Shown here: positions 1 through 5,012 of the stretch, piece by piece
Position numbering within the stretch: the first letter of the stretch is position 1
How the letters are laid out: each line of letters opens with the position of its first letter
Origin: Bacillota bacterium
Lineage (GTDB): Bacteria; Bacillota; Clostridia; Oscillospirales; Acutalibacteraceae
Assembly (NCBI GenBank): GCA_023417635.1
Contig: JAEZFF010000110.1
Location: 1-5,012, forward strand
Length of the DNA stretch: 5,012 nucleotides
Direction: 5' to 3'
Position numbers and translations under genes: made by a program
The notes under the pieces: generated by a model
The model's database searches: none
Told to the model about the DNA's origin: nothing
What the model saw: the letters and a program-made list of their open reading frames with translations, nothing else

Positions 1-344
1 AATTTCAAACGACCAAAAACAAAAGCTTTGTGACAGGCCATGCCGCATTTGCTTATTTGTGCAGAGACTTTGGGCTGAAACAAAACAGCGTTGAGGACGT
101 ATTTGCGGAAGGCGAACCCAGTGCGCAGAAACTGGCAGGACTTGTGGATTACTGCAAAAAAAATCATGTGAAAACGGTTTTTGTTGAGGATATGGTCAGC
201 CCTGCCGTTTCTCAGACACTTGCCAAGCAAGTCGGTGCAAAGGTGAAACAAATCTACACCATTGAAAGCGGAGAAGACAATAAGACCTACCTCGAACGGG
301 AGAAGTCCAATCTGAATGAGATTTATGACAGTCTCAGCCAGTAA
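1..344 (+). CDS. znuA: Zinc ABC transporter substrate-binding protein, C-terminal part (partial)
   Basis: This is the 3' end of a solute-binding lipoprotein of the ZnuA/AdcA/TroA family (cluster A-I), which captures Zn2+ outside the membrane and hands it to an ABC permease. The open frame enters from the left edge (first full codon at 3) and runs about 113 residues to TAA at 342-344. The true start lies outside the window, and the in-frame GTG at 30 is an internal valine. Two family signatures are visible. FVTGHAAFAYLCRDFGLKQ matches the conserved FVTSHAAF..L....GL segment, whose histidine is a metal ligand. VEDMVSPAVSQTLAKQVGAK matches the late F.E...SPK.A..LA...G segment that carries an acidic ligand. 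The C-terminus looks complete. The gene converges on the minus-strand operon and is followed by a strong terminator. Zinc rather than manganese specificity is inferred partly from the neighbouring zinc-starvation genes. Confidence 0.88.
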   Translation, partial: FQTTKNKSFVTGHAAFAYLCRDFGLKQNSVEDVFAEGEPSAQKLAGLVDYCKKNHVKTVFVEDMVSPAVSQTLAKQVGAKVKQIYTIESGEDNKTYLEREKSNLNEIYDSLSQ

Positions 345-386
345 AAGCAAAGCGGTTTTAGAACTGCTCCAATAAATAAATTAAAT

Positions 387-419
387 AAGAGTGCCGCAAG
401 CTCAGTTTGCGGCACTCTT
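387..419. terminator. Bidirectional intrinsic terminator between convergent units
   Basis: A perfect 13-bp inverted repeat (387-399 paired with 407-419, core GAGTGCCGCAA) encloses a 7-nt loop. On the plus strand the stem runs into a short T run (418-421). On the minus strand it is followed by a T-rich tract, the complement of 371-386. It lies 43 nt after the znuA stop and 92 nt beyond the stop of the minus-strand operon, so it probably ends transcription from both directions. No other terminator-like hairpin is seen in 345-511. Confidence 0.85.
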
Positions 420-511
420 TTGTGTTATCAGGCGAAGAAAGCCAGACGGCGCAACATTTTATTCCGTTTTATGCGGGCAATTCACTCTAGGGAAAAGAAG
501 GAATGGAAAGA

Positions 512-1309
512 TCACGAATAAGTGAAATAAATATAGGCATCTTTGGCTTTTTCTGCTTTCTCTATTTTTGTTACATAGCACACAGGCATCGTTTGCTTCT
601 GAAATTTTTCAATCTTAATTTTTCCTGTCACCCAAATCCATTCATTTTCTTTTAATTGGAATACTTCCTTGCCCTTGCATAGAACGCCGCACGGCTGCAA
701 ATCTGCAGTACAGCAGACCATTGCGTATCTTACAGGGACAATTTCATTTTTTGAAAATTCTTTCATTCGTAAGACTTGGCCTTTGAACTTCAGAGTTTCT
801 CCATCGTATTTGTTCATATTTTCACTGATGTCCTGATACCACGCGGCAAACTGCTCATCCTGAACCGTTATGACGCCGCTGCTGTTCTTCTTTGGCAGAA
901 AAGCGGCGGCAGAAGCTTTGCTGCCAACACTTTTTGAAGAAGTGCTGATTCCTTTTCCCTGTGAAGATGTTTCGTCAGAAATCGTAACTGTCTTGGCAGC
1001 TGGCGTATTTCCAAAAGAAATTGCTTTACTCTGTATGGTTCCCGCGGGAATCAGGACGGCAAATAGAATTGGAACAAAATACAGAAGGTGTTTTTGGGGT
1101 TTCGCGTTATGCTTTGGGGTAAACGCGGCGGGCAGCAGCGTGATGGCAATCAGCAACAGCCCAATAGCGGCAAACCAGAGGTACCCGTTGATGCGGGGGT
1201 GTACGTAATTGGCCGCTTTACCGGAAATCAACGCGTAAAAAAGCAGGGCGGACAGCAAAATGCAGAGAATTGCCTCCAAAAATATTTCCAAGTTGATTTT
1301 TTGTTTCAT
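512..1309 (-). CDS. TIGR03943/YcgQ-like membrane protein, partner of DUF318 permease
   Basis: This 265-residue membrane protein resembles the TIGR03943 family (DUF1980, B. subtilis YcgQ type), which is habitually encoded beside a DUF318 permease. Three hydrophobic segments are visible at about residues 8-28, 42-62 and 74-94, with the family-like YVHPRI motif at 35-40. A Ser/Thr/Lys-rich linker (about 100-145) follows, then a soluble C-terminal domain of about 120 residues. That domain contains RYAMVCCTADLQPCGVLC (194-211), equivalent to the conserved CC.AD motif of the family and offering four cysteines as possible metal ligands. The start is ATG at 1309-1307, preceded by AAAGGAAG with a 6-nt spacer. 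It overlaps the permease stop by four bases (ATGA), so translation is probably coupled. The open frame continues upstream to 1642, but that stretch lies inside the permease gene in another frame and is not part of this protein. Biochemical function is unknown; a role as accessory subunit of the permease is inferred from co-occurrence. Confidence 0.85.
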   Translation of the reverse strand: MKQKINLEIFLEAILCILLSALLFYALISGKAANYVHPRINGYLWFAAIGLLLIAITLLPAAFTPKHNAKPQKHLLYFVPILFAVLIPAGTIQSKAISFGNTPAAKTVTISDETSSQGKGISTSSKSVGSKASAAAFLPKKNSSGVITVQDEQFAAWYQDISENMNKYDGETLKFKGQVLRMKEFSKNEIVPVRYAMVCCTADLQPCGVLCKGKEVFQLKENEWIWVTGKIKIEKFQKQTMPVCYVTKIEKAEKAKDAYIYFTYS

Positions 1310-2886
1310 AATGTTCTTCCTTTCAGCAGCAGAGAAAGCAGAAGAAAAATAAAAAGCCCGGTGACAAAAAGAGCTGCAGCAAGACGAACCACAAATTTTT
1401 TTTGAAAGCTGGCGCTCAGCATAAATAAGTTGGACAAATCCAGCATAGGCCCCATAACAAGAAAAGCGAGTACGGCAACAGACGGAAATACATTTAAAAA
1501 GCTTCTCCCGATAAATGCATTCGAAGTGGAACAGACCGACATGAAAAACGCTGCTAATAGCATCAGAAGAATTGATACCGTTACAGCTGAACCTGTTTTT
1601 TGAAATAAGGATGCCGGTATTGCCTGCTGAAGAATGGCGCATAAAAGGGAGCCGACGATAATGTAGCGGCCCATGCCAAGAAACTCTTGCCCCGCAATCA
1701 TGAAAACAGTTTCTGCTTTTCCCGCTTTCCCGGAATGGCGAGGGGTACAGCCGCCCGACCCACAGGAACAGGCAGCCAGCCCTCCGCCAGTCAAAACGAA
1801 CGAAGATTTCTGGTGCGTCAGGCTTAAAATAAAACCGGAAATCAGGGAAATCAAGATTCCAAACCCAATCCGGTACAGTACGTACTGCGGCTGGCCGGGA
1901 AAAGCGTACAGAGTGGATAAAATAGTAACCGGGTTCACTGCCGGTGCTGCAAGCATAAAGACCATTGCTACCGGTAAAGGTACGCCTTTTTGCACCAGCC
2001 TTGACGCAATCGGCACGATGCCGCAGTCACAGATTGGAAAGAAAAATCCGAGGATTACCGCAAGGGGAAATCCAAGCCATTTGTGTGCGGTAAACAGCCT
2101 AACGAGTGTTTCATCCGGAAGAAATACCTGCAGCAGTGCGGAAACAAAAGCTCCAATTAACAGGAACGGTACTGCCTGCATCAGGATGCCGATAAAAACC
2201 ATATTTGTGCTTTGGACAAACGCGCAAAGCTGCGAGGGAGTGAAGATCACCGTTAACAGCATACAGGCGCAGATAAATGCAATACACGCCATCAGTTTGT
2301 AGCTCTGGTGCTGATATTTGTTTTCTCTAAATGCTTTTGGGTCAAACAGTGTTTTGAAAAGGGAGTCCGACGATTTCTCATCCGAGGAAACAAAGGCGGA
2401 ACGGTTCAAGCTGCGGACTGCGTTTTTCAACAGTGCATTTTCTTCTGAAATGCGGTTAAAAAGCACTGCGTCTGCATTGCTGAGCTGGTTCGCCATCAGT
2501 CCGCCGGTGTTTTTCAGGTAAAAATCGAAGGTGGAAGCGTCGGCGCAGAAGAAGACCCGGTCAATTTTGCAATTCTTGGGCATTGGTACGGTAAACAGCA
2601 TCTCGATTGGCCAGGTGCCGTTATACTCAACCAGAATCAAATCCGGGTTTTGCTCGGACTTGATTTTGAAAAAAAGTTCAGAACAAAATTCCTCTTTTTT
2701 GTTGATACTCTTTAACAGCACGTTTCTACTCTGAAGAGTTGGCACCCGGAGTTTCACTTCGCCGTCTTCACATTGCAAAATCAGGATCTTGCCGTAACTT
2801 TGGAGATAAGTCTGCTCTAAAATATGTTGAATCAGCGTCGTTTTTCCACTCTCTAAAAACCCGCAGAACACTTCAATCCTTGTCAT
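1306..2886 (-). CDS. CobW-like P-loop domain fused to DUF318/ArsP_1 permease
   Basis: A 526-residue two-part protein. Residues 1 to about 185 resemble a COG0523/CobW GTPase: Walker A GFLESGKTT (9-17), a Walker B-like VEYNG (86-90, where the family has IEPSG) and FNRI (143-146) in place of NKxD. The family CxCC metal motif is missing, and no CobW C-terminal domain is seen. From about 197 to the end it is a polytopic permease of the DUF318 (PF03773, YcgR/ArsP_1) type with about eight or nine hydrophobic segments. Hallmarks are CDCGIVPIASRLVQKGVPLP (286-305), MLAAPAVNPVTI (311-322) and CSTSNAFIGRSF (452-463). A Cys-rich loop CSCGSGGC (373-380) may bind metal or thiol ligands. ATG at 2886 follows the upstream stop by 3 nt without a clear Shine-Dalgarno, which suggests translational coupling. 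The substrate is unknown. Known relatives export organoarsenicals, but the zinc-regulated setting argues for a role in zinc handling. The fusion is continuous, with no frameshift visible. Confidence 0.87.
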   Translation of the reverse strand: MTRIEVFCGFLESGKTTLIQHILEQTYLQSYGKILILQCEDGEVKLRVPTLQSRNVLLKSINKKEEFCSELFFKIKSEQNPDLILVEYNGTWPIEMLFTVPMPKNCKIDRVFFCADASTFDFYLKNTGGLMANQLSNADAVLFNRISEENALLKNAVRSLNRSAFVSSDEKSSDSLFKTLFDPKAFRENKYQHQSYKLMACIAFICACMLLTVIFTPSQLCAFVQSTNMVFIGILMQAVPFLLIGAFVSALLQVFLPDETLVRLFTAHKWLGFPLAVILGFFFPICDCGIVPIASRLVQKGVPLPVAMVFMLAAPAVNPVTILSTLYAFPGQPQYVLYRIGFGILISLISGFILSLTHQKSSFVLTGGGLAACSCGSGGCTPRHSGKAGKAETVFMIAGQEFLGMGRYIIVGSLLCAILQQAIPASLFQKTGSAVTVSILLMLLAAFFMSVCSTSNAFIGRSFLNVFPSVAVLAFLVMGPMLDLSNLFMLSASFQKKFVVRLAAALFVTGLFIFLLLSLLLKGRTL

Positions 2887-2889
2887 AAA

Positions 2890-3804
2890 TCATACCCGAA
2901 ACAGCTTGGAAAGCCCTTGTTTGTCAAGCTTTTCCCCAATTACACAGATTCGTCCTGTAAAATCCGGCTCGGTTCTCTGAAAGTTTCTTTCCCCAGACAC
3001 ATAGTCAAACTGGCACCAGCCGCCTTCTTTTAAAGGAACGAGCCCTTTTGCACGAAGAACGTTCCCATATTGAGGCAGCAGCTGCAGTGCGGAATCCAGT
3101 AGGTGACAGGAAAAAGAATTCGGTGTTTCCACACTCCAGACCTGAAAGGCCTCGTCGCCGTGATGATGATGCTCCGGAAGCCCATTTTCTTGTATCAGCG
3201 GCGGAATGCCGCTCTCAGAAATCTGCAACATCGTGTCGGCTGAAATCTGCTCCCATGGTGTTGTGAGGATGGCCGCTTTTGGGTTATGCTCCCGGAGGCT
3301 TTTCACCACATCCTGCAGCTGACTTAATTCAATCTTCTGCGTCCGGCTCAGAAAAATCGTTTTTGCGTTTTCAATCTGGTCAAAAAAGAATTCAGAAAAA
3401 TTTTTGGCATACATATTGTATTTCAGTGCATTTACAACCGTAATGCAAAAACTGACTTTGCTTTTTTCTTTCGAAGCAATCCTGCTGCAGGCTGGCAGAA
3501 TGTCTGAGAGTTTTCCTACACCGGAAGGCTCAATTAAAATTCTGCTGGGCTGATATTTGCGGAGGACTTCTTTCAGTGTGTCGCTGAAATCTCCTGCAAG
3601 AGTACAGCAAATGCAGCCGGAATTAATTTCCCGAACCTGGATTCCGGCCTGCTTTAATATTCTGCCGTCAATGCCGATTTCACCGAATTCGTTTTCTATG
3701 ATGACAACCTTTTCATTCTGCATGGCTTTTTTTAACAGCTTTTGAATCAGAGTGGTTTTACCGGCTCCCAAAAATCCGGAAATAATGCCGATTTTTGTAT
3801 CCAT
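2890..3804 (-). CDS. COG0523 (CobW/ZagA-like) GTPase, putative zinc metallochaperone
   Basis: A 304-residue G3E-family GTPase of COG0523, the group containing YjiA, ZNG1 and B. subtilis YciC/ZagA, which are thought to deliver metal to client proteins using GTP. Visible in order are Walker A GFLGAGKTT (10-18), a switch region ENEFGEIGIDG (37-47), the diagnostic metal motif GCICC (63-67), Walker B RILIEPSG (88-95), a histidine run EHHHHGDE (211-218), and a CobW_C domain from about 219 to the end. The usual NKxD guanine-specificity motif is replaced by SRTQ (153-156), so nucleotide preference may be unusual. An upstream ATG at 3846 is in frame, but the ATG at 3804 has a much better ribosome site (GGAGG, 5-nt spacer) and places the P-loop at the usual distance from the N-terminus, so I use it. 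It is the first gene of the minus-strand operon, behind a Zur-like operator. The target protein is unknown; the fused permease next door is a natural candidate. Confidence 0.9.
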   Translation of the reverse strand: MDTKIGIISGFLGAGKTTLIQKLLKKAMQNEKVVIIENEFGEIGIDGRILKQAGIQVREINSGCICCTLAGDFSDTLKEVLRKYQPSRILIEPSGVGKLSDILPACSRIASKEKSKVSFCITVVNALKYNMYAKNFSEFFFDQIENAKTIFLSRTQKIELSQLQDVVKSLREHNPKAAILTTPWEQISADTMLQISESGIPPLIQENGLPEHHHHGDEAFQVWSVETPNSFSCHLLDSALQLLPQYGNVLRAKGLVPLKEGGWCQFDYVSGERNFQRTEPDFTGRICVIGEKLDKQGLSKLFRV

Positions 3805-3809
3805 GTTTT

Positions 3810-3814
3810 CCTCC
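3810..3814 (-). promoter_or_regulatory. Ribosome binding site deciding the COG0523 start
   Basis: GGAGG on the minus strand lies 5 nt before the ATG at 3804. The alternative in-frame ATGs at 3825, 3831 and 3846 lack a comparable site, so this motif favours the shorter 304-residue product. Confidence 0.8.
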
Positions 3815-3852
3815 AAGTTCAACATTCTCATTTCGTAACTTGACATATATGC

Positions 3853-3873
3853 AAATGCAATTCATTACCATTT
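3853..3873 (-). promoter_or_regulatory. Putative Zur operator of the GTPase-permease operon
   Basis: A 21-bp element with arms AAATG and CATTT separated by 11 nt. Read on the minus strand it matches the Bacillus Zur consensus (core TCGTAATNATTACGA with flanking AAA/TTT) at 15 of 20 defined positions, including an intact GTAAT half-site core. It begins 4 nt after the -10 hexamer and covers the expected transcription start, a typical repression geometry. The copy at 4169-4189 agrees with it at 16 of 21 positions. Binding by Zur is inferred. Confidence 0.7.
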
Positions 3874-3877
3874 AGTA

Positions 3878-3906
3878 AATTTAACACTTTTCGTTTATAG
3901 TGTCAA
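3878..3906 (-). promoter_or_regulatory. Sigma-A-type promoter of the minus-strand operon
   Basis: On the minus strand a perfect TTGACA (3906-3901) and TAAATT (3883-3878, 4 of 6 to consensus) are separated by exactly 17 nt. Upstream, 3918-3949 is strongly A/T-rich with A and T runs, resembling an UP element. The predicted transcript starts near 3871 and gives a leader of about 67 nt before the ATG at 3804. Confidence 0.75.
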
Positions 3907-4125
3907 ACCACTGATTGAGAATTATAATTATGAAAAATTTTAAAAATTTCGGAGCAGTTCTGTTGGCCTTTCGTCTTCACTTTCATGAGCAGCTTTCTGC
4001 TTTCTGTTCCCGTTTGATGGGGTGATAGGCAAAGAGCCTATATCCTAAAATCCGTAATGCTGTTGATAAGGGCCTGAGTGCACGGGCTTTGCTTAAAAAA
4101 AGCGTAGCTTTTCAGCGAAACTGCC
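3907..4125. other. Divergent intergenic core with no gene recognised
   Basis: This is the part of the 550-base divergent region lying between the two predicted promoters. I see no credible coding region here. The right end of 3907-3950 is the A/T-rich tract upstream of the minus promoter. A hairpin can form at 4021-4045, with perfect arms ATAGGC (4025-4030) and GCCTAT (4036-4041) around a 5-nt loop, plus two outer G-C pairs beyond a 2x2 internal loop. A small A-rich palindrome (AAAAGC-gta-GCTTTT, 4098-4112) precedes the plus-strand -35. No cobalamin riboswitch or tRNA-like pattern was recognised. Confidence 0.5.
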
Positions 4126-4155
4126 TTGACAAAGAATACAGGGGAGGAGTATAGT
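4126..4155 (+). promoter_or_regulatory. Sigma-A-type promoter of the zinc-ribbon/rpsN unit
   Basis: A perfect TTGACA (4126-4131) and TATAGT (4150-4155, 5 of 6 to consensus) are separated by 18 nt. The expected start is near 4162, leaving a leader of about 190 nt before the ATG at 4355. The Zur-like element begins 13 nt after the -10. Confidence 0.75.
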
Positions 4156-4161
4156 TGTCTT

Positions 4162-4354
4162 TAGATGCAAATGGTTGTCATTAGCATTTGCAAATTCCGC
4201 TGCAAGGCGGCTGGCTGTTCTGAAGAAAATGCAAAGGGTAATTGTATCATTTTGCCTTGGTAAAATGATGCGACTTTGAGCCAATGCCTTTTTAGCGAGG
4301 GCAGTAATTCATCGGCCATCATACAGCGGTTTAGTAAAAAGGAGACAGCTTAAT
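4162..4354 (+). promoter_or_regulatory. Long structured 5' leader of the zinc-ribbon gene
   Basis: About 190 nt of untranslated leader is predicted. It contains a small hairpin (CCGC 4197-4200 with GCGG 4207-4210) and a longer one at 4244-4271, whose perfect 8-bp arms ATCATTTT (4246-4253) and AAAATGAT (4262-4269) are extended by G-C and G-U pairs. A weaker second Zur-like match lies at 4233-4253 (13 of 20 to consensus). An extended -10-like TGGTAAAAT (4258-4266) could be a second promoter but has no good -35. The leader ends with AAAGGAGA (4338-4345), the ribosome site for the ATG at 4355. No known riboswitch class was recognised. Confidence 0.4.
4169..4189 (+). promoter_or_regulatory. Putative Zur operator of the zinc-ribbon/rpsN unit
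   Basis: A 21-bp element with arms AAATG and CATTT around 11 nt, inside a longer perfect 8-bp inverted repeat (TGCAAATG 4166-4173, CATTTGCA 4185-4192). It matches the Bacillus Zur consensus at 15 of 20 defined positions, with an intact ATTA half-site core on the right. It lies just downstream of the predicted start site, and zinc-free S14 genes are established Zur targets in B. subtilis (yhzA). Both copies in this window carry G and C where the Bacillus consensus has C and G at half-site positions 5 and 17, which suggests a lineage-specific Zur motif. Confidence 0.72.
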
Positions 4355-4633
4355 ATGTTTGAGGACAAAGTCTTGGTTTGCCAGGAGTGCGGAAAAGAAT
4401 TTGTATGGACTGCCGGCGAGCAGGAGTTTTATGCTTCCAAGGGTTTTACAAATGAACCGAAGCGCTGCCCGGAATGCAGAAAAAAGCGAAGAGAAAGTCA
4501 AAAACCGGAAAGGGTAATGTATGATGCCATCTGTGCCGCTTGCGGCAAACCCTGTAAAGTACCCTTTAAACCAACGGAGGGCCGACCGGTCTACTGCAGT
4601 GAATGCTTTGCAAAAATGAAGGCAGGAGAATGA
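4355..4633 (+). CDS. Small double zinc-ribbon protein (CxxC-x17-CxxC type)
   Basis: A 92-residue cytosolic protein made of two cysteine modules. The first (about residues 5-42) has C9-x2-C12 and C38-x2-C41 around TAGEQEFYASKGFTNEPKRC, matching the probable zinc-ribbon family PF13451 (zf-trcl). The second has C60-x2-C63-x17-C81-x2-C84, the CxxC-x17-CxxC domain of TIGR04272. Eight cysteines would bind two zinc ions. The start is supported by AAAGGAGA, whose GGAG ends 10 nt before the ATG, and the frame ends with TGA. It lies 61 nt upstream of rpsN on the same strand with no terminator between, so the two are probably co-transcribed. Its function is unknown; family members occur widely in Bacillota without an assigned role. 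It is odd that a zinc-demanding protein sits behind a promoter expected to fire when zinc is short. A sensing, zinc-transfer or nucleic-acid-binding role is speculative. Confidence 0.85.
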   Translation: MFEDKVLVCQECGKEFVWTAGEQEFYASKGFTNEPKRCPECRKKRRESQKPERVMYDAICAACGKPCKVPFKPTEGRPVYCSECFAKMKAGE

Positions 4634-4694
4634 AAATCCTCTGGCTTAACCGGTAAACTGCCAAGACACAAAACAAATTATTCTGGAGGCTTAG

Positions 4695-4964
4695 ATGGCT
4701 AGAAAAGCAATGGTCGTGAAGAATCTTAAGCGGAAGAAGACTGTCGAAAAATATAGGACGAAGCGAGAGGAACTTCTTAAAGAGGGAAACCGTGCTGCAT
4801 TGAGTGAATTGCCACGCGATGCGTTCCCTACAAGGATTCAAAACCGGTGTGCCTTGACGGGACGTCCACACGGTTATCTGCGAAAATTCGGAATTTCTCG
4901 TATTGCGTTCCGCGAACTGGCTTATAAAGGTGAGATTCCGGGCGTCAGGAAAGCAAGCTGGTAA
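4695..4964 (+). CDS. rpsN: 30S ribosomal protein S14, zinc-independent (C-) paralogue
   Basis: An 89-residue S14 (uS14) of the long form, which binds 16S rRNA in the head of the small subunit. MARKAMVVKNLKRK at the N-terminus and RCALTGRPHGYLRKFGISR (52-70) are signatures of the C- type. The paired CxxC motifs that bind zinc in the short 61-residue Bacillota S14 are absent; only one cysteine is present. The length equals that of B. subtilis YhzA (RpsNB), which replaces the zinc-bearing S14 when zinc is scarce and is repressed by Zur. Translation starts at ATG 4695 behind GGAGG with a 5-nt spacer and ends at TAA. Its isolation from the main ribosomal operons, and its position downstream of a Zur-like operator, support a back-up rather than housekeeping role. 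That the genome also encodes a zinc-binding S14 elsewhere is inferred. The remaining 48 bases of the window show no further gene or terminator. Confidence 0.93.
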   Translation: MARKAMVVKNLKRKKTVEKYRTKREELLKEGNRAALSELPRDAFPTRIQNRCALTGRPHGYLRKFGISRIAFRELAYKGEIPGVRKASW

Positions 4965-5012
4965 ATTGTAAGAATATGATAAGCGCTCACAGCACCAGGC
5001 AAATCACTGCCG

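Noticed and set aside
1310..1642. N-terminal extension of the YcgQ-like frame up to an ATG at 1642
   Set aside because: It lies entirely inside the permease gene in another frame and is low-complexity. The ATG at 1309 has a good ribosome site and gives the expected membrane N-terminus.
870..2734. Plus-strand open frames within the permease and YcgQ-like genes (870-1208, 1088-1405, 1673-2302, 2318-2521, 2531-2734)
   Set aside because: They are antisense to well-supported coding regions and have no recognisable domains.
3805..3846. Longer start of the COG0523 GTPase at 3846
   Set aside because: The 14 extra residues are not family-like and have no good ribosome site, whereas GGAGG sits correctly before the ATG at 3804.
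360..3961. An 11-mer (AGAACTGCTCC) at 360-370 repeated inverted at 3951-3961
   Set aside because: Several shared 11-mers are expected by chance in 5 kb, the flanks do not match, and no mobile-element hallmarks are present.
3907..4125. Cobalamin riboswitch suggested by the CobW-like genes
   Set aside because: No convincing B12-box or conserved core is seen, and the Zur-like boxes and neighbouring genes point to zinc instead.
4093..4284. Minus-strand open frame of 63 codons across the plus promoter
   Set aside because: It overlaps the promoter, operator and leader, has no family resemblance and no clear ribosome site.
4566..4871. Minus-strand open frame of 101 codons over the zinc-ribbon/rpsN junction
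   Set aside because: It is antisense to rpsN, which is unmistakable, and shows no domain.

Overview
The window reads as a zinc-starvation (Zur-type) locus from a low-to-moderate GC Bacillota bacterium, most likely a clostridial lineage. This rests on strong AGGAGG-type ribosome sites, sigma-A-like promoters, an 89-residue zinc-free S14 paralogue and operators resembling the Bacillus Zur box. The genus cannot be fixed from the sequence alone.

Layout. Positions 1-344 (+) hold the 3' end of a zinc ABC-transporter substrate-binding protein (ZnuA/AdcA type). A strong hairpin at 387-419 follows and can terminate transcription from both sides. Converging on it is a three-gene minus-strand operon transcribed from about 3900 down to 512. 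Its genes are a COG0523/CobW-type GTPase (2890-3804), a fusion of a degenerate CobW-like P-loop domain to a DUF318/ArsP_1 permease (1306-2886), and a TIGR03943/YcgQ-like membrane protein (512-1309). The last two junctions are a 3-nt gap and a 4-nt ATGA overlap. Positions 3805-4354 are a 550-base divergent control region. On the plus strand a second unit follows, with a small eight-cysteine zinc-ribbon protein (4355-4633) and the zinc-independent ribosomal protein S14 (rpsN paralogue, 4695-4964).

Regulation. Each divergent promoter (minus: -35 at 3901-3906, -10 at 3878-3883; plus: -35 at 4126-4131, -10 at 4150-4155) has just downstream of its -10 a 21-bp element of the form AAATG-N11-CATTT. 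The two copies match at 16 of 21 positions, and each matches the Bacillus Zur consensus at 15 of 20 defined positions. I infer that zinc-loaded Zur represses both units.

How the genes fit together. Under zinc limitation the cell would make the uptake binding protein, a COG0523 metallochaperone candidate, and a membrane module built from a permease carrying its own P-loop domain plus a partner membrane protein. It would also make a zinc-free S14 to spare ribosomal zinc. The two least-explained parts are the P-loop/permease fusion and the zinc-ribbon protein expressed from a promoter that should be active when zinc is scarce.
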